From Pseudomonadota bacterium (GTDB lineage Bacteria > Pseudomonadota > Gammaproteobacteria > Steroidobacterales > Steroidobacteraceae), in NCBI GenBank assembly GCA_023391815.1, contig JAEWAF010000110.1:1-22348 (forward strand): DNA of 22,348 bases, in the 5' to 3' direction. The notes beneath the pieces are model-generated. The model was given only the letters and a program-made list of their open reading frames with translations, searched no databases and had not been told where the DNA came from. The stretch's first letter is position 1. Each line of letters begins with the position of its first letter. This document shows, piece after piece, positions 14,295-22,295 of this stretch. The position numbers and the translations under genes were made by a program.

Positions 14295-15233
14295 TCAATA
14301 ACCGCGAGCGCGATCGACGAGGCCCGTGACCGGCTGATTCGCCGCGTACTGTCGCAGCTTCTCGGCGATCTGTTTCACGGCGGGCCCCATCGGTGTCACA
14401 GCCGCGATGTGCGGAGTCATGTGAACTTTGGGATGCGTCCAATATCGATGCTGAGGCGGCAGCGGTTCCTGTCGAAAGACATCCAGCGCCGCGCCGTTCA
14501 AATGCCCGTTGTCGAGCAGTTCCAGCAGCGCTTCATCTACGATCAACCCGCCGCGCGCCACGTTGATCACATACGCGCCCCGCGGCAACAACTGGAGCGT
14601 TTCGCGATCGAATTTGTCCTGAGTCGCGGGAGTCAGCGGCGCAAGAATCATCAAGGTGCGCGTCGCGCGCATGAACGCCTCGAACTGATGCGCACCGTTC
14701 GCCTCGGAAAATAAACGTACGTTCGGCTCGCCCGCGGTGCTCGAGCGCGAGAACGCGTTTACTGGAAACCCATCCGCGGCAAACGCTTTCGCGACCTGGC
14801 GTCCGAGCACGCCCAAGCCAAAGATGCCGACGGGCCAGTCCTCGCGATAGGACTCCGGCAAAGGTCTCCACACGCCCGCGGCCTGTTGGGCGGCGTAGTC
14901 GTCGCGTCGCTGCATCCAGCGCAGGACTTCGAAGCGGCAGTAATCGGCCATCTGCTCGCCCATGCCGGCGTCTTCGACCCGGATGATCGGCAGCTCGGCG
15001 GGCAGGTTGGGATTGTTCAACACATGCTCGACGCCCGCGCCGGTCGAGAAGAACGCTCGCAGCTTCGGCTGGTCGATGAAGAAGCGCGGCGGCGGCGTCC
15101 AGCCGACCGCGTACTCGGCGGGCTCGGTGAAGCCGGGTTGCCAGATATCAACCTGGGCATCGCGTAGTTGCGCGGCGAGGGCGTCGCGCCAAGCCTGCGC
15201 TTTATGACTTCCGTAAACGACGACGATTCGCAT
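14295..15233 (-). CDS. ghrA: D-isomer 2-hydroxyacid dehydrogenase, GhrA-like glyoxylate/hydroxypyruvate reductase
   Basis: NAD(P)H-dependent reductase that likely converts glyoxylate to glycolate and hydroxypyruvate to glycerate in the cytoplasm. The Rossmann motif GIFGLGVLG lies near residue 138. The catalytic residues follow in family order: Arg in NVARGG, Glu after DVF in DVFRQEPLP, and His in TPHIAA. Residues just after the start (MRIVVVYGSHKAQAW) and the 312-aa length agree with E. coli GhrA. The ATG at 15233 is chosen although the frame runs open to 15377, because the extension lacks similarity to the family and contains no ribosome site. It is divergent from the FHA-ATPase gene across 187 bases. 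Substrate choice within the family is inferred, and a broader 2-hydroxyacid role remains possible. Confidence 0.9.
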   Translation of the reverse strand: MRIVVVYGSHKAQAWRDALAAQLRDAQVDIWQPGFTEPAEYAVGWTPPPRFFIDQPKLRAFFSTGAGVEHVLNNPNLPAELPIIRVEDAGMGEQMADYCRFEVLRWMQRRDDYAAQQAAGVWRPLPESYREDWPVGIFGLGVLGRQVAKAFAADGFPVNAFSRSSTAGEPNVRLFSEANGAHQFEAFMRATRTLMILAPLTPATQDKFDRETLQLLPRGAYVINVARGGLIVDEALLELLDNGHLNGAALDVFRQEPLPPQHRYWTHPKVHMTPHIAAVTPMGPAVKQIAEKLRQYAANQPVTGLVDRARGY

Positions 15234-15312
15234 GCGCCGGGGGTACCCGTGGGTTTTTCCGCGCCATTTTAGCGGCGCGCGTATTGCCGCAACACAAGGT
15301 CCATAGGATCGC

Positions 15313-15341
15313 TTGTACTGCAGCGGCACAGGGATTATTGT
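15313..15341 (+). promoter_or_regulatory. weak sigma-70-like promoter candidate for the FHA-ATPase gene
   Basis: TTGTAC (15313-15318) and TATTGT (15336-15341) are separated by 17 bases, the ideal spacing, but match the consensus at only three and four of six positions. It would give an untranslated leader of about 70 bases before ATG 15421. There is no clear ribosome site before that ATG. On the other strand TAAAAT (15271-15266) is a possible -10 for ghrA. Confidence 0.25.
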
Positions 15342-15420
15342 CCGATCCGGCGCGAGGGATGCGCGCGTTGCTTCCAACTTTAACTAAGTCAGCGAGTTAC
15401 GGACACTTCAGCCCCGATTC

Positions 15421-16734
15421 ATGACCGCATCCGACGTCGCCGTATTGCCCATCTCTACCGGTTTCGGTCTGGCGACCGAGCCGTTCGTCGATACCACGGA
15501 CGAGAGCTTTTTCTTCCCGAGCGATCAGCACCTGCGCGCGCTGGAATTCATGGGGCACTCGCTGTGGACCAAATCTCGGCTGGGCGTGGTCACGGCCGAT
15601 AACGGCTGCGGTAAGAGTCTGCTGATCAGACGCTTGCTCAAGGATCTGGATGAGCGCGTGAACGTCGCCACGGTCCAGCGCGAGCACATCGGTCCGCGCG
15701 AGTTCCTGCTGGAGATCCTGCGGCAGTTTGGGTTTTCACTGGGCGATGACGACAAGACCGATCGTCGCCGGTTGCTCGAACGCTTTCTTGCGCACCAGGC
15801 CGGCACCGGTCGCTTGTGCCTGCTGATCGTCGAGAACGCGCAAAGCATGCATCCCTCGGTGCTCGAGGAGCTGCGCTGTCTCGCGGCCGTCGAGCACGAC
15901 GGCGTGCGCGTGCTGAAAATTTTGTTGCTGGGACAACCCGCGCTCAACCTGGTGCTGGAATCGCCGCGCATGGTCGAGCTGATGACGGGCAACGTCTCCC
16001 GGTTCTCGCTGAACGCGTTTACCGAAGACCAGACCGCCGCCTACGTAGCGCATCGACTGCGCGCGGCCGGTGCGCCCAATCCCGACAGCCTGATGCCATA
16101 CACGCTGCTGCCCCAGATTCACGCATGCAGCCTCGGTATCCCGGCCAACATCAACAAGCTATGTCAGCGGGCGCTCGTTCATGCGCGCGAGGAAGGGGCC
16201 GGGCTGGTCACGAGCTCGGCGCTGGACAAGGCGATCGAGGATTTGGGCTGGGTCCGTCGCCGATTGCGCATGGAGACCGCCGTGCTCGAGCAGGTCGCGG
16301 CCCTCGCATCGAGCCCGAGCCAGGGCAAGCTCGTCATCACCGTCCAAGGCGAGCCGGATCGGGAAGTCCCGCTGAAGTCCGACCGCGTGCTGGTGGGGCG
16401 GGGCGAGGAGGCCGACGTGCGCATCGACTCGGTGTTCATCAGCCGTTATCACGCGCTCATCGTCCGAGATGGCAACCGGGACCTGCTGCTCGACCTCGGC
16501 AGCACCAATGGCCTGGTGGTGAACTCCCGGCGAATTCTCCGCCGGGCGCTACGCCACCGTGACCTGATTCAGGTCGGCCCGGCCCGCGTCATGTACGTGA
16601 ATGAACAAGCCAACAATGCGCAGCCCGACCCCAGCGAGACACTGTGCTTCTCGCGGCCCGGCTTCCCGGCCGCCGCGGGCGAAGATGAGGCCAGCACCTT
16701 GCTGGCTTTCGGCCGCGCCGACCCGTCGACGTAG
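15421..16734 (+). CDS. ExeA-like P-loop ATPase with C-terminal FHA domain
   Basis: Protein of 437 aa with two modules. Residues about 15-285 resemble the AAA ATPases of the ExeA/GspA and TniB-like group: FFFPSDQHLRAL near 30, a P-loop TADNGCGKS at 58-66 with K65, Walker B region LCLLIVENAQ at 132-141, sensor segment LLLGQP at 168-173 and GIPANINKLC near 239-248. Residues about 320-395 are a forkhead-associated domain with VGRG, SRYH at 341-344 and GSTNG at 360-364, which binds phosphothreonine. The Walker B reads VENAQ where most relatives have a DEAQ-like sequence. The last 40 residues (TLCF near 408, STLLAF near 425) are Thr- and Phe-containing and probably flexible. No membrane segment is seen. 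No secretion genes are adjacent, so the partner, possibly a Ser/Thr-kinase substrate, is unknown. Confidence 0.88.
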   Translation: MTASDVAVLPISTGFGLATEPFVDTTDESFFFPSDQHLRALEFMGHSLWTKSRLGVVTADNGCGKSLLIRRLLKDLDERVNVATVQREHIGPREFLLEILRQFGFSLGDDDKTDRRRLLERFLAHQAGTGRLCLLIVENAQSMHPSVLEELRCLAAVEHDGVRVLKILLLGQPALNLVLESPRMVELMTGNVSRFSLNAFTEDQTAAYVAHRLRAAGAPNPDSLMPYTLLPQIHACSLGIPANINKLCQRALVHAREEGAGLVTSSALDKAIEDLGWVRRRLRMETAVLEQVAALASSPSQGKLVITVQGEPDREVPLKSDRVLVGRGEEADVRIDSVFISRYHALIVRDGNRDLLLDLGSTNGLVVNSRRILRRALRHRDLIQVGPARVMYVNEQANNAQPDPSETLCFSRPGFPAAAGEDEASTLLAFGRADPST

Positions 16735-16799
16735 CCCGGATCAGGGCGTCGCCCGTCACCCCGGTTCAGCGCTCCGCTCGGGCCAAAAAATGCCGGCGA

Positions 16800-16829
16800 G
16801 ACGGCAGCTTGCGCCATGTTGCCGCTGTC
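16800..16829 (+). terminator. imperfect hairpin between the FHA-ATPase and thrA genes
   Basis: GACGGCAGC (16800-16808) can pair with GCCGCTGTC (16821-16829), with seven Watson-Crick pairs, one G-U pair and one mismatch around a 12-nt loop. No T-run follows. It could be a weak terminator for the FHA-ATPase gene or part of the thrA leader. The leader shows no Thr/Ile-rich peptide. Confidence 0.3.
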
Positions 16830-16941
16830 AGTAGAGTGTCGCCCTCCCAAACGCCGTCCCCTTCGAGTCCACTGATCCTGTGCCGGTCAGGCAGACGGGA
16901 GGGTGCGCGTGCGCGGGTTTGGCATCCTCAAGCAAGAAGAG

Positions 16942-19425
16942 ATGAGACAAGTGGAGCGCTGGCGCGTACATAAATTCGGCGGCTCGAGCGTCGCCGATGC
17001 GACTTGCATGGAGCGCGTGGCTCGGATTCTGGAGCAGGATCCGCATCCGCGACTGGGCGTGGTCCTTTCGGCGTGCCGCGGCGTGACAGACGCGCTGCTG
17101 AATCTGGTCATTGCCGCCGAAAAACAGGAAACAACGCTGGCCGAGCGCATCGAACAGCTGCGCCATCGCCATCAGGTCATCGCCGACACGCTGCTGCCGG
17201 ACGGCGCGCGCGTCGAGTACATGGCCAAGCTCGAACAGGAATGCCGCGACATCGCCGGCATTCTGCAGACCGTGCAGCTCATTCGCTCGGCGTCGCAGAC
17301 CGTTCGCGATCTGATCGCGGGCTACGGCGAGATCTGGTCCACCCGGTTGTTTAGTGCGTATCTGCGCCATCGGGGCCGCCGTCCGGGCGCCGTGCAGTGG
17401 GTCGATGCGCGCGATGTCGTGTCGGTCGAATGGGGCCCGCTCGGCCCGACCGTGCGCTGGGAAGTGTCGCAGGCGAATATGGACCGCATCACGCCGTCCG
17501 ATCCCGCCACGCTGATCATCACTGGCTTCGTCGCGCGCGACCCGAACGGTCTGCAGACCACCCTCGGCCGGAACGGCAGCGATTTCTCCGGCTCGATCTT
17601 CGGCGCCTTGCTGAACGCGGAAGAAATTCACATCTGGACGGACGTCGACGGCGTGCTGAGCGCCGATCCGCGCCTCGTGCCAGATGCAAAGGTCATCGAC
17701 TCGCTCTCGTACAACGAAGCGATGGAGCTCGCGTATTTCGGCGCCAAGGTGATTCACCCCCAGACCATGGCGCCGGCGGTGCGTAAGAGCATCCCGATCT
17801 GGATTCGTAACACCTTCGCGCCCGAGAAGGCCGGCTCGCTGATTTGTGAGAAACCGACGTCGCAGATCGCGGTGAAGGGCATCACCTGCATCGACAAGAT
17901 CGCGCTGGTGAACCTGGAAGGCGCCGGCATGATCGGCGTGCCAGGCACCGCGCATCGGCTGTTCGGCGCGCTGCGCGATCACGGCATCTCCGTGATCCTG
18001 ATCTCCCAGGGCAGCTCCGAGCATTCCATCTGCTTTGCGATCCCAGAAGGTGAGGCTGCGCGCGCCGAAGCGGTCGTGCGCCAGGCGTTCGATCGCGAAC
18101 TGCGCGAAGGGCAGATTCAAAGCGTCGAGGTCGATGTCGGCTGTAGCATCCTCGCGGTCGTGGGCGATGGCATGGCCGGCTCGCACGGCGTCGCGGCCAA
18201 AGTGTTCGGCGCGCTCGGTTCCGCGGGCGTCAGCGTGCGTGCGATCGCTCAGGGCGCCTCCGAAAGAAACATTTCCGCCGTCATCGATGGCAAACATTCA
18301 TCGCGCGCCCTGCGCTCGGTGCATTCGAGCTTCTATCTCTCCCCGCACACCGTCTCGATCGGCCTGATCGGCCCGGGTACCGTGGGCGGCGTGCTGCTCG
18401 ATCAGATGGCTTCGCAGGTCGAGCGCTTGTCGCGCGATCTGAAGCTCGATCTGCGCGTGCGCGGCATCATGAGCTCCAAGCGCATGCACCTGTCGGATGC
18501 CGAAGTGCCGCTCTCGGGCTGGCGCGATGCGTTCAAGACGAAGAGCGAGGAGGCGGATCTCACGCGGTTCGCCGAGCACGTGCGTGCCGATCATCTACCG
18601 CACGCCATCATCATCGATTGTTCCTCCAGCTCCGAAGTCGCCGCGCGCTATCCGGCGTGGCTCGCGAGCGGCATTCACATCGTGACCCCGAACAAGAAAG
18701 CGAACAGCTCGGAGCTGGAGTTGTACGCCCGGCTGCACGAGGCGCGTCGTCAGGGCAATGCCCACTACCTGTATGAAGCAACCGTCGGTGCGGGCCTCCC
18801 CGTGATCCAGACGCTGCGGGATCTGCGCGACACCGGCGATCAGATCTGGCGCATCGAGGGCATTCTCTCCGGCACGCTCGCCTATCTGTTCAACGTGTGG
18901 GACGGCTCCGAGCCGTTCTCCTCGGTCGTGCGCACGGCGAAGGCGAAGGGTTACACCGAGCCGGACCCGCGCGACGATCTGTCTGGTCTGGACTTCGCGC
19001 GCAAGCTCATCATTCTGGGGCGCGAGATGGGACTGCGTTTGGAACTGGGTGACGTGCAGCTCGAAGGTCTGGTGCCGCCGGCACTCACCCAGTGCTCGCC
19101 GCAAGAGTTCCTGGATCGCTTGCCCGAGTTCGACGCGCCGATGGCGGAACGTCTCAAGGCGGCGCGCAGCCGCGATCGCGTGCTGCGTTACGTGGGCTCG
19201 TTGGATGCCGCGACCGGCAAGGCCTCGGTGGGGCTGGTCGAGCTGGAACGCTCGCACACCTTCGCGAACATCAATCTGACCGACAATGTGGTGCGGTTCC
19301 TGACCTCACGCTACAACCAGAATCCTCTGGTGGTGCAGGGGCCGGGCGCGGGTCCCGAAGTGACCGCGGGCGGGGTGTTCGGCGATCTGTTGCGCGTGTG
19401 CGCGTATCTGGGAGCACGGCTTTGA
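16942..19425 (+). CDS. thrA: bifunctional aspartokinase / homoserine dehydrogenase
   Basis: Fused enzyme catalysing the first and third steps from aspartate to threonine: aspartate to aspartyl-phosphate, and aspartate semialdehyde to homoserine. The kinase part opens with VHKFGGSSV at about 9-17 and has GRNGSDFSG and the DVDGVLSADPR segment. Two ACT domains (VNLEGAGMIGVPG... and VVGDGMAGSHG...) bind the feedback effector, expected to be threonine. The homoserine dehydrogenase half begins with an NAD(P) motif GLIGPGTVGG near 473-482 and contains TVGAGLPVIQT and GILSGTLAY. Length is 827 aa from ATG 16942, which follows AAGAAGAG. A GTG at 16903 with GGGAGG almost touching it is less likely. E. 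coli ThrA is 820 aa. The stop overlaps the thrB start. Confidence 0.96.
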   Translation: MRQVERWRVHKFGGSSVADATCMERVARILEQDPHPRLGVVLSACRGVTDALLNLVIAAEKQETTLAERIEQLRHRHQVIADTLLPDGARVEYMAKLEQECRDIAGILQTVQLIRSASQTVRDLIAGYGEIWSTRLFSAYLRHRGRRPGAVQWVDARDVVSVEWGPLGPTVRWEVSQANMDRITPSDPATLIITGFVARDPNGLQTTLGRNGSDFSGSIFGALLNAEEIHIWTDVDGVLSADPRLVPDAKVIDSLSYNEAMELAYFGAKVIHPQTMAPAVRKSIPIWIRNTFAPEKAGSLICEKPTSQIAVKGITCIDKIALVNLEGAGMIGVPGTAHRLFGALRDHGISVILISQGSSEHSICFAIPEGEAARAEAVVRQAFDRELREGQIQSVEVDVGCSILAVVGDGMAGSHGVAAKVFGALGSAGVSVRAIAQGASERNISAVIDGKHSSRALRSVHSSFYLSPHTVSIGLIGPGTVGGVLLDQMASQVERLSRDLKLDLRVRGIMSSKRMHLSDAEVPLSGWRDAFKTKSEEADLTRFAEHVRADHLPHAIIIDCSSSSEVAARYPAWLASGIHIVTPNKKANSSELELYARLHEARRQGNAHYLYEATVGAGLPVIQTLRDLRDTGDQIWRIEGILSGTLAYLFNVWDGSEPFSSVVRTAKAKGYTEPDPRDDLSGLDFARKLIILGREMGLRLELGDVQLEGLVPPALTQCSPQEFLDRLPEFDAPMAERLKAARSRDRVLRYVGSLDAATGKASVGLVELERSHTFANINLTDNVVRFLTSRYNQNPLVVQGPGAGPEVTAGGVFGDLLRVCAYLGARL

Positions 19426-20354
19426 GCAGGCAATCGGCAACGGCCTTCGCGCCCGCGAGCATCGGCAATGTCGCGGTCGGTTTCGATGTGCTCGGCCACA
19501 GCTTCCAGTCGATCGGCGATCGCGTGACCGCGCGTCGCGTTGCAACGCCCGGCGTGAAGATCACCGCGATCACCGGAACTACAGTGGATCTGCCGCTCGA
19601 TGCCGAGAAGAACACGGCCGGCATGGCGGTGTTGAGCATGGTTCGCGACCTGAAGCTCGACTTCGGCTTCGAGCTGTCGATCGAGAAGGGCATTCCGCTC
19701 GGTTCGGGCCTCGGCGGCTCGGCTGCGTCCGCCGTCGCGGGCGTGGTCGCGGCGAATGCGTTGCTGCCGAAGTCGCTCACGCTGCTGGAACAGCTGCAGT
19801 TCGCGCTCAAAGGCGAACAGGTGGCGAGCGGCTCGCGTCATGTCGATAACATCGCGCCGTCCTTGTTTGGCGGACTCGTGCTGACGGTGGGAATCGACAA
19901 TCCGAACGTCAAACAGATCCCGGTGCCGCCGACGGTGCGCTGCGTCCTGGTCCATCCGCACATGGTGCTGAATACGCGCGAGGCGCGCTCGATCCTGAGC
20001 AAGACGGTGTCGTTGTCGGATGTGATCTGGCAGACCGCCAACATCTCCGGCTTCATCACCGGCTGTTTCACCGGCGATCTGCAATTGATTCGTGAGTCGC
20101 TCGAGGACGTGATCATCGAACCGCAGCGACAAGTGTTGATTCCCGGCTTCCAGGCGGTGAAGCAGGGCGCGATGAGCAATGGCGCGCTCGGCTGCTCCAT
20201 CTCCGGCGCCGGCCCCACGATCTTCGCCTGGTGCGAGCATGAGCATGCCGAGCGCGTCCGTGACGCGATGGTGGCGGGCTTCGCGGGCGTGAAGATGGAC
20301 AGCGATGCGTGGATTTCCACGCTCGACGCCGTGGGTGCGAGAGTAGTGGACTAA
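19422..20354 (+). CDS. thrB: homoserine kinase (GHMP family)
   Basis: Phosphorylates homoserine to O-phosphohomoserine using ATP, the fourth step to threonine. The N-terminus TAFAPASIGNVAVGFDVLG and the ATP-binding loop PLGSGLGGSAASA near residue 90 mark the GHMP kinase superfamily. A C-terminal glycine-rich stretch GCSISGAGPTIFAW near 260-275 is also typical. Length is 310 aa. The start is TTG at 19422, overlapping the thrA stop as TTGA. It is supported by GGAG 7 bases upstream and by the fact that residues then begin at the usual family position. The much longer open frame back to 19092 lies inside thrA. This is the GHMP-type enzyme, not the unrelated APH-type homoserine kinase found in many alphaproteobacteria and pseudomonads. 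Confidence 0.95.
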   Translation: MSRQSATAFAPASIGNVAVGFDVLGHSFQSIGDRVTARRVATPGVKITAITGTTVDLPLDAEKNTAGMAVLSMVRDLKLDFGFELSIEKGIPLGSGLGGSAASAVAGVVAANALLPKSLTLLEQLQFALKGEQVASGSRHVDNIAPSLFGGLVLTVGIDNPNVKQIPVPPTVRCVLVHPHMVLNTREARSILSKTVSLSDVIWQTANISGFITGCFTGDLQLIRESLEDVIIEPQRQVLIPGFQAVKQGAMSNGALGCSISGAGPTIFAWCEHEHAERVRDAMVAGFAGVKMDSDAWISTLDAVGARVVD

Positions 20355-20355
20355 C

Positions 20356-20397
20356 GGAACAGAAAGTAGCGGGTCCACAACTATTCCTTTCCGTTCC
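20356..20397 (+). promoter_or_regulatory. imperfect hairpin ending at the thrC start codon
   Basis: GGAACAGAAAG (20356-20366) can pair with CTTTCCGTTCC (20387-20397) in ten of eleven positions around a 20-nt loop. The 3' arm ends immediately before the thrC ATG at 20398. The 18 bases before that ATG are pyrimidine-rich and hold no Shine-Dalgarno sequence. The hairpin may limit thrC translation or act as an mRNA-processing site between thrB and thrC. Confidence 0.5.
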
Positions 20398-21699
20398 ATG
20401 CACTACATAAGCACTAGAAGTTCTGCTGTTAGCGCTTCGCTGAGCGAAGCCATCGCCCGTGGCATCGCGCCGGATGGCGGCCTGTATGTTCCCGGCGAGT
20501 TCCCTCACTTCAACACCCGACAGTTCGACGGCGTCACCGAATTGCCCGAGATTGGCGCGCGTCTGCTCGCGCCGTTCTTCGAGGGCGATGCGCTCGCCAG
20601 CGAGCTCGGCGCGATCTGCCGCGAAGCATTCAACTTCCCGGCGCCGCTGGTGACGCTCGATCAGGCCCCGCAGCCGGCCTCCGTGCTCGAGCTGTTTCAC
20701 GGCCCGACGTGCGCGTTCAAGGATTTCGGCGCGCGCTTCCTGGCCGCGACCATGGAGCGTATCCGTCGCAACGAGCCGAAGAAGCTCACCATCCTGGTCG
20801 CAACCTCGGGCGATACCGGCGGCGCGGTCGCCGCGGCGTTCCACAACAAGCCTTGGGTCGATGTGGTCGTGCTGTATCCGAAGGGCCTCGTGTCCGACCG
20901 ACAAGCACAGCAGCTCGCCTGCTGGGGCGGCAACGTGCGCACCTTCGCGGTGAAGGGCACCTTCGATGAGTGCCAGCGCATGGTGAAGGAGGCATTCCTC
21001 GATCCGGCGCTCCAGGAATCGCATCAGCTGTCTTCGGCGAACAGCATCAACATCGGCCGTCTGCTGCCGCAGATGGTGTACTACGCCGCCTCGAGCCTGG
21101 AGCTGTGGCGACAGCTCGGCCGGCGTCCGAACTACATCATTCCGACCGGCAACCTCGGCAATGCCATGGCTTGCGTCTGGGCGCGCCATGTCGGAATGCC
21201 GATCGGAGAGATCGTGCTTGCGACCAACGCCAATCAGACCGTGACGGATTTCCTGCGCTCGGGGGAATGGCAGCCTCGACCGAGCGTGGCGACCCTCGCC
21301 TCGGCGATGGACGTGGGCAATCCGAGCAATATGGAGCGGCTGCGCTCGCTGCATCCGGACTTCGAGGAGCTGCAGGGGCAGCTCGGCGCTTCGAGCGTCG
21401 ATGACATCGAGATCCGCGGCACCTTGCGTCGTGATTCGCACGAGCTCAACCGCGTGTGGTGTCCGCATACCGCCACGGCCGCGAAGGTTTATCGGCGTAT
21501 GTTGTCGCGAGGCGCGCGCGGGCATTGGGTGATCGTGTCGACCGCGCATCCGGCCAAGTTCAACGATATCGTCGAGCCGCAGACCGGGCAGGAAGTGCCG
21601 GTGCCGCCGGCGCTGGCGAAGCTGCTCTCGTTGCCGCGGCAGGAAAAGGAACTAGAGCCCTCGCTGTCGGCGTTACGGACGCAATTGCAACAAAACTAA
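20398..21699 (+). CDS. thrC: threonine synthase
   Basis: PLP enzyme converting O-phosphohomoserine to threonine and phosphate, the last step of the pathway. Near the N-terminus are SEAIARGIAPDGGLYVP and later ELFHGPTCAFKDFGARF, with the PLP-binding lysine at K108. The glycine-rich phosphate contact ATSGDTGGAVAAAF follows near 137-150. SSANSINIGRLLPQ and PTGNLGNAMA are further family motifs. At 433 aa it is close to E. coli ThrC (428 aa) and of the same long type. ATG 20398 gives the standard N-terminus (MHYISTR) although no ribosome site precedes it. It lies 43 bases after thrB. The neighbours thrA and thrB complete the pathway from aspartate semialdehyde to threonine. Confidence 0.96.
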   Translation: MHYISTRSSAVSASLSEAIARGIAPDGGLYVPGEFPHFNTRQFDGVTELPEIGARLLAPFFEGDALASELGAICREAFNFPAPLVTLDQAPQPASVLELFHGPTCAFKDFGARFLAATMERIRRNEPKKLTILVATSGDTGGAVAAAFHNKPWVDVVVLYPKGLVSDRQAQQLACWGGNVRTFAVKGTFDECQRMVKEAFLDPALQESHQLSSANSINIGRLLPQMVYYAASSLELWRQLGRRPNYIIPTGNLGNAMACVWARHVGMPIGEIVLATNANQTVTDFLRSGEWQPRPSVATLASAMDVGNPSNMERLRSLHPDFEELQGQLGASSVDDIEIRGTLRRDSHELNRVWCPHTATAAKVYRRMLSRGARGHWVIVSTAHPAKFNDIVEPQTGQEVPVPPALAKLLSLPRQEKELEPSLSALRTQLQQN

Positions 21700-21705
21700 G
21701 ACCGC

Positions 21706-22287
21706 ATGCAGCTTCCCGAGCAGATTCCGTTTTGGGCGATTCCCGCCGCGATTGTCGCGGCGGTGGTCGCGCTCCTTGTCTGGCTGTACCTGCTGGTCCG
21801 CGCCTATCGGTACCGCAAGGCCATCGACGCCGCGATCGCCAACGTCGCGTACGAGATGTTGAAAAACGTCCTGATCCCGAACGGCAACGGCGGGCAGATC
21901 CACGTCCATTATCTGCTGCTGACGCAGCGTGGCCTGCTGGTCGCGGACCTGCTGGATCGCCCGGGCGCGATTTTCGGCGGCGATCAGATGCTCGAATGGA
22001 CGGCGATCGGCAAGAAGCAGCGCTATACCTTTCCGAATCCCCAGCACGCGCTGTATGACCGAATGGCGGCGGTCCGCCTGCTGACCGGGGAAGTGCCGGT
22101 GGAAGGGCGGCTGTTGTTCACGGTGCGCAGCGACTTTCCGAAGGGCAAGCCGCGCAACGTGTTACGGATCGATGACCTGACCGATGATTTCCCGCCGGTC
22201 GATAAGGCACGCGGAAATATCACGGCCGCGTTCGGTGACGTTTGGGCGAATGTCAAACGTCACGCCGAAGCCAACCCTATTTCCTGA
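21706..22287 (+). CDS. membrane-anchored NERD-like domain protein
   Basis: Predicted 193-aa protein. Residues about 8-31 form one hydrophobic transmembrane helix (FWAIPAAIVAAVVALLVWLY) followed by a basic stretch RAYRYRK, so the rest faces the cytoplasm. Residues about 45-160 resemble the NERD (nuclease-related) domain: HVHYLLLTQRGLLV followed by GAIFGGDQMLEW and an NPxxQ-like NPQHALYD segment. NERD proteins usually have D or E in the first strand and an ExK pair after the second. Here those positions read HVHY and VADLLDR, so nuclease activity is doubtful. The ATG at 21706 lies 6 bases after the thrC stop, so it is probably read through from the thr operon. No functional link to threonine is known. 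Family call moderate, function unknown. Confidence 0.8.
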   Translation: MQLPEQIPFWAIPAAIVAAVVALLVWLYLLVRAYRYRKAIDAAIANVAYEMLKNVLIPNGNGGQIHVHYLLLTQRGLLVADLLDRPGAIFGGDQMLEWTAIGKKQRYTFPNPQHALYDRMAAVRLLTGEVPVEGRLLFTVRSDFPKGKPRNVLRIDDLTDDFPPVDKARGNITAAFGDVWANVKRHAEANPIS

Positions 22288-22295
22288 GAGAAGAG

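Noticed and set aside
16828..18297. 489-aa minus-strand open frame opposite thrA
   Set aside because: Antisense to thrA with all its catalytic and ACT motifs. The translation is rich in Arg, His and Ala, without family resemblance.
20113..21549. 478-aa minus-strand open frame opposite thrB and thrC
   Set aside because: Runs across two verified genes and their junction and has no recognisable domain.
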